Numbered from the stretch's first letter, positions 1 through 8,733 are shown. The stretch is DNA of 64,000 nucleotides from Bacillota bacterium (GCA_023408075.1 JAEYKW010000008.1:62001-126000), one strand, 5' to 3'. Numbers and translations: made by a program. Notes: generated by a model not told the origin, from the sequence alone.

Positions 1-784
1 CGCCGGCCAGATTGTGATAGCGCATCAGCTGTACACTGTGAATACCGAGGCTCTTAAGATAACCCGTCATCATGTCAATGTCGTCCGCGCTGTCGTTGAA
101 GCTGGGAATAACGGGGATACGCGCCTGCGCATCGGGGCGCAGCGCGAGCAGCCGCACGGTATTGCTGCGTATCAGCTCATTGCCGACGCCTGTGTATGCC
201 AGATGCTTTTGGCTGTCGCAGTGCTTGACATCGTAGAAGATTTCGTCGAGCAAGGGCAGCAGCGGTTCAATAACGTGAAAAGGCGCGTAGAGGCTGGTTT
301 CGATTGCGGTACTGATGCCTGCTGATTTGGCGGCGCAGAGCAGTTCGTGGGCAAATGCGGGCTGATACAGCGGCTCTCCGCCGGACAGCGTCAGTCCCCC
401 GCCCGAGACGTCATAAAACGTCCTGTCTTTAAGCACCTCGGCCATCACATCGCCGACGGTGACCTCCAAAGCATTGCCGTGGAACAAGGATACGGGGCAG
501 ACGCGGGTGCAGGCCATGCACTGTGTGCACGCTTCTCTGTCAACAGCTATCGCGTCTGCTTCCCATCTGATCGCGCCGGACGGACAGGCGCCGACGCACA
601 GCCCGCAGCGGATGCACCCCCTTTTGACCTGGTACAGCTCGTTTCCGCCGTTCTGTGATTCGGGGTTGGCGCACCAGGCGCACCGGAGCGGGCAGCCCTT
701 CAGAAAGACGGTGGTGCGTATGCCGCTGCCGTCGTGGAGGCAGCAGCGCTGTATTTGAAATATGGTGCCGGTTGTGTTGTGCAT
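1..784 (-). CDS. glycyl radical enzyme activase (radical SAM), partial
   Basis: The protein installs the glycyl radical on the enzyme encoded just upstream, using S-adenosylmethionine and a [4Fe-4S] cluster in the cytoplasm. The C-terminus lies beyond the left edge; 261 codons are visible. The radical SAM signature CxxxCxxC is at residues C31, C35 and C38, after GCPLRCAWC context. Two extra ferredoxin-type clusters follow, at C57/C60/C63/C67 and C86/C89/C92/C96, as in activases of the glycerol dehydratase and choline lyase class rather than the smaller PflA. A GGE motif (LSGGEP) that contacts SAM is present further on. The start is ATG at 784-782 with a GAGG site upstream, 10 bp after the stop of the glycyl radical enzyme gene, so the two are co-transcribed. 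The family is clear; the substrate class depends on the partner enzyme. Confidence 0.93.
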   Translation of the reverse strand, partial: MHNTTGTIFQIQRCCLHDGSGIRTTVFLKGCPLRCAWCANPESQNGGNELYQVKRGCIRCGLCVGACPSGAIRWEADAIAVDREACTQCMACTRVCPVSLFHGNALEVTVGDVMAEVLKDRTFYDVSGGGLTLSGGEPLYQPAFAHELLCAAKSAGISTAIETSLYAPFHVIEPLLPLLDEIFYDVKHCDSQKHLAYTGVGNELIRSNTVRLLALRPDAQARIPVIPSFNDSADDIDMMTGYLKSLGIHSVQLMRYHNLAG

Positions 785-794
785 ACTGGCCTCG

Positions 795-3197
795 CTAGAA
801 TTTTTGCATCGCGGTGCGCGATATGATCTCGTTTTGTATATCCACATCGAGGTCGGTGAAAAAGGCGCTGTATCCCGCCACGCGCACCACCAGATTCCGG
901 TAGTCGTCCGGATGGCGCTGGGCTTCGCGCAGCGTTTCATCGGAAAGGATATTGAACTGGACGTGCATGCCGCCTTCCTCGAAATACCCCTTGACCAGGT
1001 AGGCGAGCTTCCTCCGGTCTTCATCGGTGGCTGCCAGCGACGGCAGCAGCTTCATATTTAAATCGACGCCGTTGGGAACGAGGCTCAAATTGAGTTTGGA
1101 TGCGGAACGGAATACGGCGGTCGGGCCGGACGTATCCATGCCCTGCTTGGGTGAGATGCCGCCGTCGGCCAAGGGCGTGCCCGCAAGGCGGCCGCTGGCC
1201 ATGGCACCCACCTGTCTGCCGATTGGCGTGTTGGCCGAGACGCAGTACAACCCCGGGCGGAACTTGCCGCCGCGCCATTCGCGGTGCGTAACGACTTCGC
1301 GGCAATACAGCTCCGCCGCATACCGCACAAGCATATCCACCTCGTCGATGTCGTTGCCGTATTTGGGCGCCGCATGGATCAGGCGCTGCCGTTCTCTTTC
1401 TGCGCCGGTAAAGTTGCTGCGGAGCAGCTCGAGCAGGCGCGCCATTGTGATCTCTTTTTTGCGGAACACGAGCTCTTCAATGGCCATCAGCGCATCGCCG
1501 ACGTCCGACGCGCCCACGCCCTGAACGCCGCAGTAGTTATAGCGGCTGCCGCCTGCCGCGCTGTCCTGCCCGTTTTCCATGCAGTCTTTGAGCAGCAGCG
1601 AGCAGTAAATATGAGGCGTATAATCGGCGATGGCCCGCTCTATGATATTGAGGGTGCGCGTCATTTTCTCCACAAAATACGCAACCTGCTTGTGAAAGGC
1701 CAGCTGGATATCGCCGAGGGTCTCAAAGCTAAGCGGGTCGCCGGTTTGCGGCCCCAGCTGTTCGCCCGTCAGCAGACAGACGCCGTTGTTCAGGGCAAGC
1801 TCCAGACACTTGGCCAAATTGAAGTAACACGCGTTGGAGATGCTGAGGCTGCTGCCGTAGGGATTGGGCTCCACGCATCCCACGATGCCGTAATCGCGCG
1901 CTTCCTTGAGCGGCAGGCCGTCTTTCACGAGCGTCGGGATGATGATGTCGTCATTGAATATCGGGTATTTTCCGCCGCCCACGTCGCTGAGTATATCGAA
2001 TATCTTTTTAGGCAGCGTCAAAAGGTTTTTTTTGTTGACGCGTATGCCGATATTGGGCTCGCAGTTAAAAACGTTTCTGTCGGCGTCCAGACAAAGATAC
2101 GTGACCGGATTGCAGGCGTCCTCCCCGCGGGTATCCACACCGCCCAGCGTTAAGTGTATGGAGGTGGAGAATCCGCCGTTGTTGCGCGCGCTGGAATAGG
2201 TGCACGCCTTTATCACGTCGTTGTGCTTCACCCAGAGCGCTTCGAGCAGCTCCTGCGCTTCGTCGCGCGTCAGCGTATCTTTGTCGATGTCCGCTTTATA
2301 ATACGGGTAGATATACTGGTCGAACCGGCCGACGGAGATGGCGGAACCGTTCTGGAATATATAATCGATAAGCAGTGTGAACCAGTAGGACTGCAGCGCT
2401 TCGTGAAAGCTGCGGGCGGGACGGTAGGGGACGCGTTCGCAGGCTTGCGAGATGAGCAGCAGCTCCTGCCTGCGCCGGAGGTCTGTTTCAGCCGCCGCCG
2501 TTTCCTTGGCAAGCGCGCTGTAGCGCAGCGCAAAACGGTGGACGGCCGGGCAGATAATCAGCGCGGATTCATAGAACGCACGCTTTTCTTCATACCGGCT
2601 GTCCTGCGGCAGCAGTGCGGAAAGATGCGCCTTCGCGTCCTGCTCAATGCTTGTGAAGCCTTTCGAGATGACCATGCGGATATCCGGCAGGTAATGGCCG
2701 TAGCCGCTTCGCGTGCGGCTCAATGCGTCGAAAACGTTGTTGGGAGAGCGCATCAGCGTCTTCAGATCGTCGGGAAAGTATTCAAACGCCATGTCCTCAA
2801 GGGTGCGGCCTTTCCACCACGGGTAGATATCGTCGAGCAGCTCGCGCTTCTGAGCCTCCGTGATCTGAAGCGTATCCACGTCCCGTACCGGCATCAGGTC
2901 GAGCTCCTTTTCAGACAAAGCCCCCGTATCAGGGTAGAGAGGGGCGCTGCGCTGTTTGGACGCATGGTTGCCCACAATCAGTTCATCGGGATGGATGAAG
3001 ATGCTCATGTTGTCAAGTATGTGCGCCAGCCCCTTTGCGCGGCGGCATATATAAGGCTCGCCCTCGGTGGACTGATAGCTTTGAGTCACGAGCCGGGCTC
3101 TCTCAAGGCATATCGCCGGTATGCTCGCGCGCATGTCGGCGCTGAGCCTGCGGGTGCGCTCCGATCTTGACAGCCCTTCGGGCAGATATTTTTTCAT
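795..3197 (-). CDS. glycyl radical enzyme, CxE (dehydratase/lyase) type
   Basis: This 800-residue protein is a full-length pyruvate formate-lyase superfamily enzyme. The radical glycine is Gly775 in the C-terminal motif RVAGYSAFF. The active-site cysteine is Cys441 in GCVEP, followed by Glu443. The CxE arrangement is typical of diol dehydratases, choline lyase and other C-O/C-N cleaving members, whereas pyruvate formate-lyase itself has adjacent cysteines, so I do not call this PflB. The N-terminal block (RRAKGLAHIL, then DELIVGNHASK) is the standard PFL domain. The start is ATG with AAGGAG 8 nt upstream. It lies between its activase and a ROK kinase on one transcript. The substrate cannot be read from sequence alone. 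Context (kinase, DERA-type aldolase, alcohol dehydrogenase) suggests a polyol or an anhydro-sugar phosphate. Confidence 0.92.
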   Translation of the reverse strand: MKKYLPEGLSRSERTRRLSADMRASIPAICLERARLVTQSYQSTEGEPYICRRAKGLAHILDNMSIFIHPDELIVGNHASKQRSAPLYPDTGALSEKELDLMPVRDVDTLQITEAQKRELLDDIYPWWKGRTLEDMAFEYFPDDLKTLMRSPNNVFDALSRTRSGYGHYLPDIRMVISKGFTSIEQDAKAHLSALLPQDSRYEEKRAFYESALIICPAVHRFALRYSALAKETAAAETDLRRRQELLLISQACERVPYRPARSFHEALQSYWFTLLIDYIFQNGSAISVGRFDQYIYPYYKADIDKDTLTRDEAQELLEALWVKHNDVIKACTYSSARNNGGFSTSIHLTLGGVDTRGEDACNPVTYLCLDADRNVFNCEPNIGIRVNKKNLLTLPKKIFDILSDVGGGKYPIFNDDIIIPTLVKDGLPLKEARDYGIVGCVEPNPYGSSLSISNACYFNLAKCLELALNNGVCLLTGEQLGPQTGDPLSFETLGDIQLAFHKQVAYFVEKMTRTLNIIERAIADYTPHIYCSLLLKDCMENGQDSAAGGSRYNYCGVQGVGASDVGDALMAIEELVFRKKEITMARLLELLRSNFTGAERERQRLIHAAPKYGNDIDEVDMLVRYAAELYCREVVTHREWRGGKFRPGLYCVSANTPIGRQVGAMASGRLAGTPLADGGISPKQGMDTSGPTAVFRSASKLNLSLVPNGVDLNMKLLPSLAATDEDRRKLAYLVKGYFEEGGMHVQFNILSDETLREAQRHPDDYRNLVVRVAGYSAFFTDLDVDIQNEIISRTAMQKF

Positions 3198-3223
3198 GCC
3201 GGGTTCTCCTTATAAAGTCAAGC

Positions 3224-4171
3224 TTAAAATGGCCGCGCCGTATTCTGGCTGAGCTTGCGGAATATAAGCTGGGCCGCGCCCAGAATGCCCGCGTTTTGGC
3301 CGCCGGGTGAAAAAAGCATTTGAAAATTGTCCCGGGGGTGGGGGTGGCGCAGTATGCGCAGCACGTTATGAAGCAGCTTCTCGCGGGGGAAGCCGGGCAT
3401 ATTGACAATGCCGCCGCCGATGACGGTATACGCGCTGTTGAGTAGGTTCACGGTGAGCCCGATCACGCGCGCGCAGTCGTACACGAACGTGGCGAGCGGC
3501 GCTTCGCTGCTGTGCCGCACGAATAGCTTTTCCATCGGTGTTTGCGGGAAAAATTCGTCTTTTATCTGAATGAGCCGCCAGCCGGATGCGACCGTCTCAC
3601 AGCAGCCGTTTGTCTCGTTGCATGTGCATTTGCGCCCCGCGTCGCTGATCGGCAGATGGCCGATCTCGCCGGCGACCCCGTCGCTGCCGTATATCGTTTC
3701 GCCGCGGTAATAAAAGCTCGAGCCGATGCCGGTGCCGAAGTATATGCCGGTCACCATCTCCTGCGTATCGATGCCGAGCTGATGGATATCGTTGTAGAGT
3801 ATGAAATCGCTGTCCTTGCCGAGAAAGACGGGGACATCGAAGTGCCGTGATAATTCTGCCGGGATATTCATGCCGTCGTAGCGGCATTGCGCGTTTTCGC
3901 CGAGGTTGGATGCGGAATAGAGAATCTCGCGCTTTTGATCGAGTGTTCCGGGAAACGCGATGGCAATGGCCTGCACGCCGTCGATTTGATAATCGTTCAG
4001 ATACGTATGGATAAACGCCGCCAGATCGGATATGGCGTCACAGGCGGCTCCGTCTGCGATCGCTCTGCTGTGATAGATATGGGAATGCAGCAGCGCGCCT
4101 GCCATTGAGACGGCACCGATTCGGGCGTGCGTTCCTCCGATATCCAATCCCACGACACATTTTTCTTTCAT
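3224..4171 (-). CDS. ROK-family sugar kinase
   Basis: This cytoplasmic sugar kinase has about 315 residues. The phosphate-binding DIGGTHARIG is at residues 10-19, a second glycine-rich loop reads FGTGIGSSFYYRG, and the ROK zinc motif appears as GEIGHLPI followed by CTCNETNGCCE. There is no N-terminal helix-turn-helix, so it is a kinase and not a ROK repressor. An upstream in-frame ATG at 4198 would place the AGGAGG site inside the gene, so I use ATG at 4171, which has AGGAGG 12 nt before it. It is the first gene of the minus-strand operon, ahead of the glycyl radical enzyme. Probable role: phosphorylating the sugar or sugar alcohol that enters, or leaves, the radical enzyme step. The substrate is not determinable here. 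Confidence 0.85.
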   Translation of the reverse strand: MKEKCVVGLDIGGTHARIGAVSMAGALLHSHIYHSRAIADGAACDAISDLAAFIHTYLNDYQIDGVQAIAIAFPGTLDQKREILYSASNLGENAQCRYDGMNIPAELSRHFDVPVFLGKDSDFILYNDIHQLGIDTQEMVTGIYFGTGIGSSFYYRGETIYGSDGVAGEIGHLPISDAGRKCTCNETNGCCETVASGWRLIQIKDEFFPQTPMEKLFVRHSSEAPLATFVYDCARVIGLTVNLLNSAYTVIGGGIVNMPGFPREKLLHNVLRILRHPHPRDNFQMLFSPGGQNAGILGAAQLIFRKLSQNTARPF

Positions 4172-4209
4172 AAGGCACGGATACCTCCTGATTGTCATTC
4201 GTAAAGTGC

Positions 4210-4221
4210 GGTAACGATACC
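4210..4221. promoter_or_regulatory. LacI-type operator candidate (minus-strand promoter)
   Basis: GGTAACGATACC is a near-perfect inverted repeat (5 of 6 positions) with the central CG typical of LacI-family operators. It starts about 9 nt downstream of the minus-strand -10 box, overlapping the expected start of transcription, so a bound repressor would block the kinase/radical-enzyme operon. The likely ligand protein is the LacI-type regulator encoded at 5505. Confidence 0.55.
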
Positions 4222-4229
4222 ATAAATCT

Positions 4230-4257
4230 ATTATAAGAATTCACCGGGTTTTGTCAA
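4230..4257 (-). promoter_or_regulatory. sigma-A promoter for kinase/radical-enzyme operon
   Basis: On the minus strand TTGACA (4257-4252) and TATAAT (4235-4230) are separated by 16 nt. Both hexamers match the consensus exactly. Confidence 0.75.
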
Positions 4258-4364
4258 GCCGTCAAAAATAAATTATTCTGGCCGTAATACAAGAAATGCC
4301 GTATTTAAAGGCATATAGTGCGTGCTAAATAGATATAAGTCTCCGATATCGCGTTTTTGCCATA

Positions 4365-4392
4365 TTGACAGCAGGGCATATTGAGTTATAAT
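4365..4392 (+). promoter_or_regulatory. sigma-A promoter for dehydrogenase operon
   Basis: TTGACA (4365-4370) and TATAAT (4387-4392) with a 16-nt spacer, both perfect hexamers, about 50 nt upstream of the dehydrogenase start. Confidence 0.75.
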
Positions 4393-4397
4393 TTTAT

Positions 4398-4413
4398 GAG
4401 AAAACGATACACC
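4398..4413. promoter_or_regulatory. second LacI-type site (plus-strand promoter)
   Basis: The octamer AACGATAC (4403-4410) also occurs inside the operator at 4210-4221. It begins 10 nt after the plus-strand -10 box, the mirror image of the other promoter. The opposite half-site is weaker here, so this may be a lower-affinity site. Confidence 0.45.
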
Positions 4414-4442
4414 AAAGCTGTGAATTCTTTTTGAAAGGAGTG

Positions 4443-5417
4443 ATGCCATTGAAGATAGACGCGCTGTATATGGAGAGCGAACGGAAAGCGGGCATTCGCG
4501 AGATATCGATATCCGGGCCGAAGCCCGGACAGATACAGGTGGAAGTGGCGGCGTGCGGCGTTTGCGCCTGGGACACCTTTCTCTTTAAAGGCCTGGATGT
4601 GCGCGAGCCGTTCCCGTTCCGTTTTGGGCATGAGGCCGTGGGCGTTGTCAAAGAATTAGGAGAAAACGTTACCGCGTTTTCTCCGAGTGACCGTGTTTTC
4701 TGCATCGACGGCGGGCCGGCCATGGCTCAGGTGATCAATATCGATGCGGAACTGGTGGGCCTGCTGCCCGGCAGGCCCGAAAAGGCGGAGGATTTTATTC
4801 CTTATATCGGAGAACCTCTGGTTTGTGTGGTGGCCGGGCTTGCAAATCTGCCGGTTCGGCCGGGCGATAATGTGGCGGTGATCGGGGCGGGATACATGGG
4901 ACTGCTCAACATACAGGCTTATGTCCATTCTTTGATCGGCAGCCTTGATTGCTTTGATATCAGCAGTGATAAGCTGCAGCTCGCCAAAGCGTACGGCGCT
5001 GATCATTGCTGGCTCTCCAATACGCAAGACGGCGCCGCCGCGGCGAAACGGATTGTTGGCCGAGGGGGGGTGGATATTGCTGTGGAATGCTCGGGCAGTC
5101 AAGCCGGGCTTCAGCTCGCGATAGAGCTCACAAGAGCGGGCGGGACCGTCTCCAATTTTGCGTGGCACCGCGCCGTCAGGACGCTTGACGCGTCGGCTTG
5201 GCACACGCGCGGAATCCGCATCATCAATACCGCGCCCGCGCTCGACCGTCATTTCTCCGATCACGTGATCCCCACACAGCGGTTGATGGCGCGGGGCGTT
5301 TTCGATCAGCGCAGGATGATCACGCATGTGATGAATTACCGGCGGATACAGGAAATGCTCGAGATTTCCGAAACGAAGGCGGACGGCTATATCAAAGGTG
5401 TGATGACCTTTGATTAG
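4443..5417 (+). CDS. zinc-dependent alcohol dehydrogenase (MDR family)
   Basis: This 324-residue medium-chain dehydrogenase oxidises or reduces an alcohol/aldehyde pair with NAD(P). Visible motifs are the catalytic zinc ligands in ACGVCAWDT and GHEAVGVV, and a Rossmann VIGAGYMG. The four-cysteine structural zinc loop seen in many family members is absent after the catalytic domain. The ribosome site AAAGGAG (4434-4440) lies only 2 nt before ATG 4443 but 8 nt before an in-frame TTG at 4449, so the true start may be the TTG. It is first in the plus-strand operon with the repressor and the DERA-type aldolase. It could oxidise the entry polyol or handle the aldehyde released by the aldolase. Confidence 0.85.
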   Translation: MPLKIDALYMESERKAGIREISISGPKPGQIQVEVAACGVCAWDTFLFKGLDVREPFPFRFGHEAVGVVKELGENVTAFSPSDRVFCIDGGPAMAQVINIDAELVGLLPGRPEKAEDFIPYIGEPLVCVVAGLANLPVRPGDNVAVIGAGYMGLLNIQAYVHSLIGSLDCFDISSDKLQLAKAYGADHCWLSNTQDGAAAAKRIVGRGGVDIAVECSGSQAGLQLAIELTRAGGTVSNFAWHRAVRTLDASAWHTRGIRIINTAPALDRHFSDHVIPTQRLMARGVFDQRRMITHVMNYRRIQEMLEISETKADGYIKGVMTFD

Positions 5418-5504
5418 CGGGAGTCAGCGCATATGCGCATTGATTTCCGGCAGGGAATTGGATAGACTGGAAGAAATAATCGGAAAGGTGAATCGGTCAT
5501 ATCG

Positions 5505-6509
5505 ATGGGTAACAACAAGATTTCAATAAAGGATATTGCCCGTTTGAGCGGTGTATCCGTTTCAACAATATCAAGAATACTCAACAACACGGGTAGGTAC
5601 TCGTCTGAGACTGAGAAAAAGGTTCGCGAGGTCATCGCCGAGACCGGCTACCAGCCCAATCTGCTGGCCAAAGGCCTGCGGACAAGCAGCATGCGCAGCG
5701 TGGGCATTATTGTGCCCGACATCACGAACGAATTCTTTTCTTCCATCACGCTCGCCATACAGAATGCGCTGTTTGAGCGGTCCTACGTGGCGCTGATATG
5801 CAACACCAACGAGCAGCCCGTGATACAAAGCCGACAGCTCGAGATGCTTCGCGCAAGCATGGTATCGGGCATCATCTTCATATCCGGAGAGGACGTGACG
5901 GATGAGGACCTCGCGGACGGCATACCCAAAGTGTTTGTGGACCGCATCCCGTGGAATGCGGATGCGAAGGGCATTGTCGCGATCGAATCGGACAGCTACG
6001 AAGGCGGCCGTATAGCGACGGAAGAGCTGCTGAGCGCGGGATGCACACGTATTGCGGCCCTGTTTGACAGCCGGGGGCTCACCACGCAGGTGGCGCGGTA
6101 TTCCGGGTATCTTCGCGCCCATCAGGACAGAGGGCTGGCCGTGGCCAGAGAGCTTTACCAGCCGGTCACGCAGGTGAGCTTTGACTCGGGATATGAGGCG
6201 ACCAAAGCGCTGCTGCGTTCAGACAAGTCCTTCGACGCGCTGTTCTGTTATTCCGACATACTGGCGTCCGGCGCCGTCCGCGCGCTGACCGAAGAAGGCA
6301 TAGCGATACCCGGCCAGGCCAGGGTTGTGGGGTACGACAACACATCGTTCTCCCGCTTCTGTACGCCGCCCATCACGACGGTCGCACAGCCTGTGGAACA
6401 GATGGGGGCGATGGCGGCGGAACTCATATTGAAGATGTGCGCGGGCGACCAGCCGCAGCACAAGCGTTACACCTTGCCCGTGGCGCTTGTGAAAAGAGAA
6501 ACCACTTGA
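5505..6509 (+). CDS. LacI-family transcriptional repressor
   Basis: The N-terminal helix-turn-helix reads SIKDIARLSGVSVSTISRIL, followed by the hinge, and residues from about 60 form a periplasmic-binding-protein-like sensor domain (VGIIVPDITNEFFSSI). The length of 334 residues is standard. The gene sits between the dehydrogenase and the aldolase. The obvious targets are the two AACGATAC sites in the divergent promoter region at 4210-4413. The ligand is probably the pathway substrate or an intermediate (inference). Confidence 0.93.
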   Translation: MGNNKISIKDIARLSGVSVSTISRILNNTGRYSSETEKKVREVIAETGYQPNLLAKGLRTSSMRSVGIIVPDITNEFFSSITLAIQNALFERSYVALICNTNEQPVIQSRQLEMLRASMVSGIIFISGEDVTDEDLADGIPKVFVDRIPWNADAKGIVAIESDSYEGGRIATEELLSAGCTRIAALFDSRGLTTQVARYSGYLRAHQDRGLAVARELYQPVTQVSFDSGYEATKALLRSDKSFDALFCYSDILASGAVRALTEEGIAIPGQARVVGYDNTSFSRFCTPPITTVAQPVEQMGAMAAELILKMCAGDQPQHKRYTLPVALVKRETT

Positions 6510-6557
6510 CTTAATTTGTGAACGATGCCGCGGCACAGCGGCAGAACGGAGTGAATC

Positions 6558-7235
6558 ATGGTGAAAAAAGGGCCGGACTATAAGCCGGAATATGCAAAAT
6601 ACTTTGACCATACCAAGCTGTATGCGGATGCGACAACACAGACAATACGCGATTTTTGCGGACAGGCAAAGGAATACGGGTTTGCTGCCGTGTGCGTGCA
6701 GCCCTGCCATATCAAAATGGTAGCCGAGCTGCTGCAGGGAAGCGGCGTGCACCCATGTACGGTGGTGGGTTTTCCTTTGGGCGGCAACACCACCGCGATG
6801 AAAGCCGCGGAGACCCGCGAGGCGGTAGAAAACGGTGCGGCGGAGATCGACATGGTGGTGAATATCGGCGCAGTGAAAGATAAGAACTATGATTACGTGG
6901 AAAAGGATATTCTGGCTGTGGTTGAAGCCTGCGGCGATAAGGCCATATTAAAGGTGATTATTGAGACGCATGCGCTGACGGATGAAGAAAAGGTGCGCGT
7001 CTGTCAGATCGCGGAAAAGTGCGGCGCCAGATACGTCAAAACATGCTCGGGCTTCTTCGGGACGGGAGGGGCGACGGTGGAGGATGTGGCGCTGATGCGC
7101 AAAGCGGTGGGCCCCAACGTCGGCGTGAAGGCTTCCACGGGTATTCGCACGCGGGAAGATGCCGATAAGCTCATCGCCGCCGGTGCGGTGCGGTTTGGGT
7201 CCAGCGCGGGCCCCGCCATCGTCGAGGGAAACTGA
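6558..7235 (+). CDS. deoC: deoxyribose-phosphate aldolase
   Basis: The enzyme reversibly cleaves 2-deoxyribose-5-phosphate to acetaldehyde and glyceraldehyde-3-phosphate. At 225 residues it has the expected size. The Schiff-base lysine is Lys161 in YVKTC, the second active-site lysine is Lys191 in VKAST, and the catalytic aspartate is Asp98 in EIDMV. Unlike many copies it is not beside nucleoside phosphorylase or phosphopentomutase genes but closes a sugar kinase/glycyl radical enzyme locus. That suggests use on a deoxy-sugar phosphate made locally rather than nucleoside salvage. The start ATG has GGAGTGA 5 nt before it. A strong terminator follows. Confidence 0.93.
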   Translation: MVKKGPDYKPEYAKYFDHTKLYADATTQTIRDFCGQAKEYGFAAVCVQPCHIKMVAELLQGSGVHPCTVVGFPLGGNTTAMKAAETREAVENGAAEIDMVVNIGAVKDKNYDYVEKDILAVVEACGDKAILKVIIETHALTDEEKVRVCQIAEKCGARYVKTCSGFFGTGGATVEDVALMRKAVGPNVGVKASTGIRTREDADKLIAAGAVRFGSSAGPAIVEGN

Positions 7236-7274
7236 CTCAAATAAACGCAATTTGTTATAAAACAGGACTCGCTT

Positions 7275-7308
7275 ACAACCCGTTTTCCATTATAACGGGT
7301 TGTTTTTT
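7275..7308 (+). terminator. rho-independent terminator after deoC
   Basis: A perfect 10-bp stem, ACAACCCGTT (7275-7284) with AACGGGTTGT (7293-7302), is followed by a T run. It ends the dehydrogenase-repressor-aldolase transcript. Confidence 0.9.
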
Positions 7309-7728
7309 ACCTTATAATAATAAAGAAGAATTGGGCTGCCGTTTCTTACTGGCTTCATTCTGCCTTTTAGGTTATAAACATGGTTTCTGGCGTTTCGAGA
7401 TTGCGTGGACAATTTTGCAGTTTTGGCCTCTTAAATTATGCATTTCGAGGACAGAGATGCCATACATGTACAGCTCCGGGTGCAGAGGAGTGAAACAGAG
7501 CCTTGAATGATATGACACGGGAAAAGACGCATTCCAAGAAGTTTCTTTCTTTTCAGCAATGGCCGTGAGGGATGGATGCGGAGCGAACGAAGCGGGCGGC
7601 TTTGCTCTTGCTGTCTCCATCGCACGTAACCGGAAAAAAAGGCATATATATGGGGGTAAGGATGATGAGCCGCTTCAATGCCGGCTTATGATTCCGTTTG
7701 CGGTATTTGCAGGAAAGGAAAAGTTCTT
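7309..7728. other. non-coding stretch
   Basis: No convincing gene. Short open frames on both strands lack ribosome sites and recognisable motifs. The last 20 bp hold the ribosome site of the next gene. Confidence 0.5.
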
Positions 7729-8733
7729 ATGCACGAAAGCTCTTATTTAAATATGCAGAAATTCGTTCAAACAAGGCTCGATCCCAATAAAGAAATGGTC
7801 ATTGTGGATATCGGGAGCCAGGATGTCGGCGGGTATATGCCGCCTTATCGCAAGCTTTTTACCAGCCCAAAATGGAGATATATCGGATGCGACATGGTGG
7901 CGGGCAACAATGTGGATGTCGTTTTAAAAACCCCATATAAGTGGAAAGAACTGAAATCGTGCTCGGCAGATGTCGTGATCTCCGGGCAGGTGTTTGAGCA
8001 TGTCGAATTTTTCTGGCTGACAATCATGGAGATAATGCGCATTCTTAAGCCCGGCGGTCTTTGCTGTATCATAGCGCCCTCATCCGGTTTCCCGCACCGT
8101 TATCCGGTTGATTGCTGGCGCTTTTATGAGGACGGCATGAAAGCCATGGCAAGGTTTGCGCTGCTCGATGTGTTGGAGGTAAAAACGCAGCGAAGCCGTT
8201 TCGACTTCGAGAAGTATGATAAAATATGGAAGGATACGATACTGGTGGCAGCAAAGCCCGCACAGGGCTTGTTTGCGAGGTTAAAGAACTTTATCCGGTG
8301 CCGGGCCTGTTATTACTTGATGAGACATGTGCCCGAATCTAAATTGGTGGATCAGTCCATCGTCGTCGCTCAGGTTTTCTTTGATCATGGGCGGGGATAT
8401 TATTCTTCCAACAGCCTGACCTCAGTCGTCAATGTCGCGAACGAGGCTTTTTCTGTAGCGTTTGATATGAACGTCTACGAAAACAAAAGAACGATATGCG
8501 GCATCCGGTTTGACCCGATGGATTTCCCTGCAACATTTATTTTGCAGGATGCGTCGGTGGTGTTTAAAGACGGACGGCGGCAGAGCTTAAAGCTCGTTTT
8601 CAGCAATGAAAGCCAAAAAGAGGGCGAAGCGCTGGTCTTTAACCATTCCGATGCGAATTTATATTTTTACCCTGAAGGCAATGTTGAGGAAATGGATTCG
8701 TTGCTCTTCTCCGGCAAATTATCTGTACTATAG
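7729..8733 (+). CDS. class I SAM-dependent methyltransferase
   Basis: A protein of 334 residues. The N-terminal half shows a methyltransferase fold: motif I VIVDIGSQDVGGY, the acidic strand YIGCDMV, the ADVVISGQVFEHVE strand, and LKPGG before the final strands. The C-terminal half, from about residue 185, has no motif I recognise and looks like an added beta-rich domain, as in methyltransferases of polysaccharide or glycan clusters. An in-frame ATG at 7678 exists, but AGGAAAGGA sits 9 nt before ATG 7729, which I take as the start. It is a solitary gene and the acceptor is unknown. Confidence 0.75.
   Translation: MHESSYLNMQKFVQTRLDPNKEMVIVDIGSQDVGGYMPPYRKLFTSPKWRYIGCDMVAGNNVDVVLKTPYKWKELKSCSADVVISGQVFEHVEFFWLTIMEIMRILKPGGLCCIIAPSSGFPHRYPVDCWRFYEDGMKAMARFALLDVLEVKTQRSRFDFEKYDKIWKDTILVAAKPAQGLFARLKNFIRCRACYYLMRHVPESKLVDQSIVVAQVFFDHGRGYYSSNSLTSVVNVANEAFSVAFDMNVYENKRTICGIRFDPMDFPATFILQDASVVFKDGRRQSLKLVFSNESQKEGEALVFNHSDANLYFYPEGNVEEMDSLLFSGKLSVL

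Noticed and set aside
1284..3170. Two long plus-strand open frames across the glycyl radical enzyme gene
   Set aside because: They lie opposite a well-supported gene, have no ribosome sites and no recognised motifs; they arise from GC-rich codon structure.
795..3197. Pyruvate formate-lyase (pflB)
   Set aside because: The active site is GCVEP with a single cysteine followed by a glutamate, not the adjacent cysteines of true pyruvate formate-lyase.
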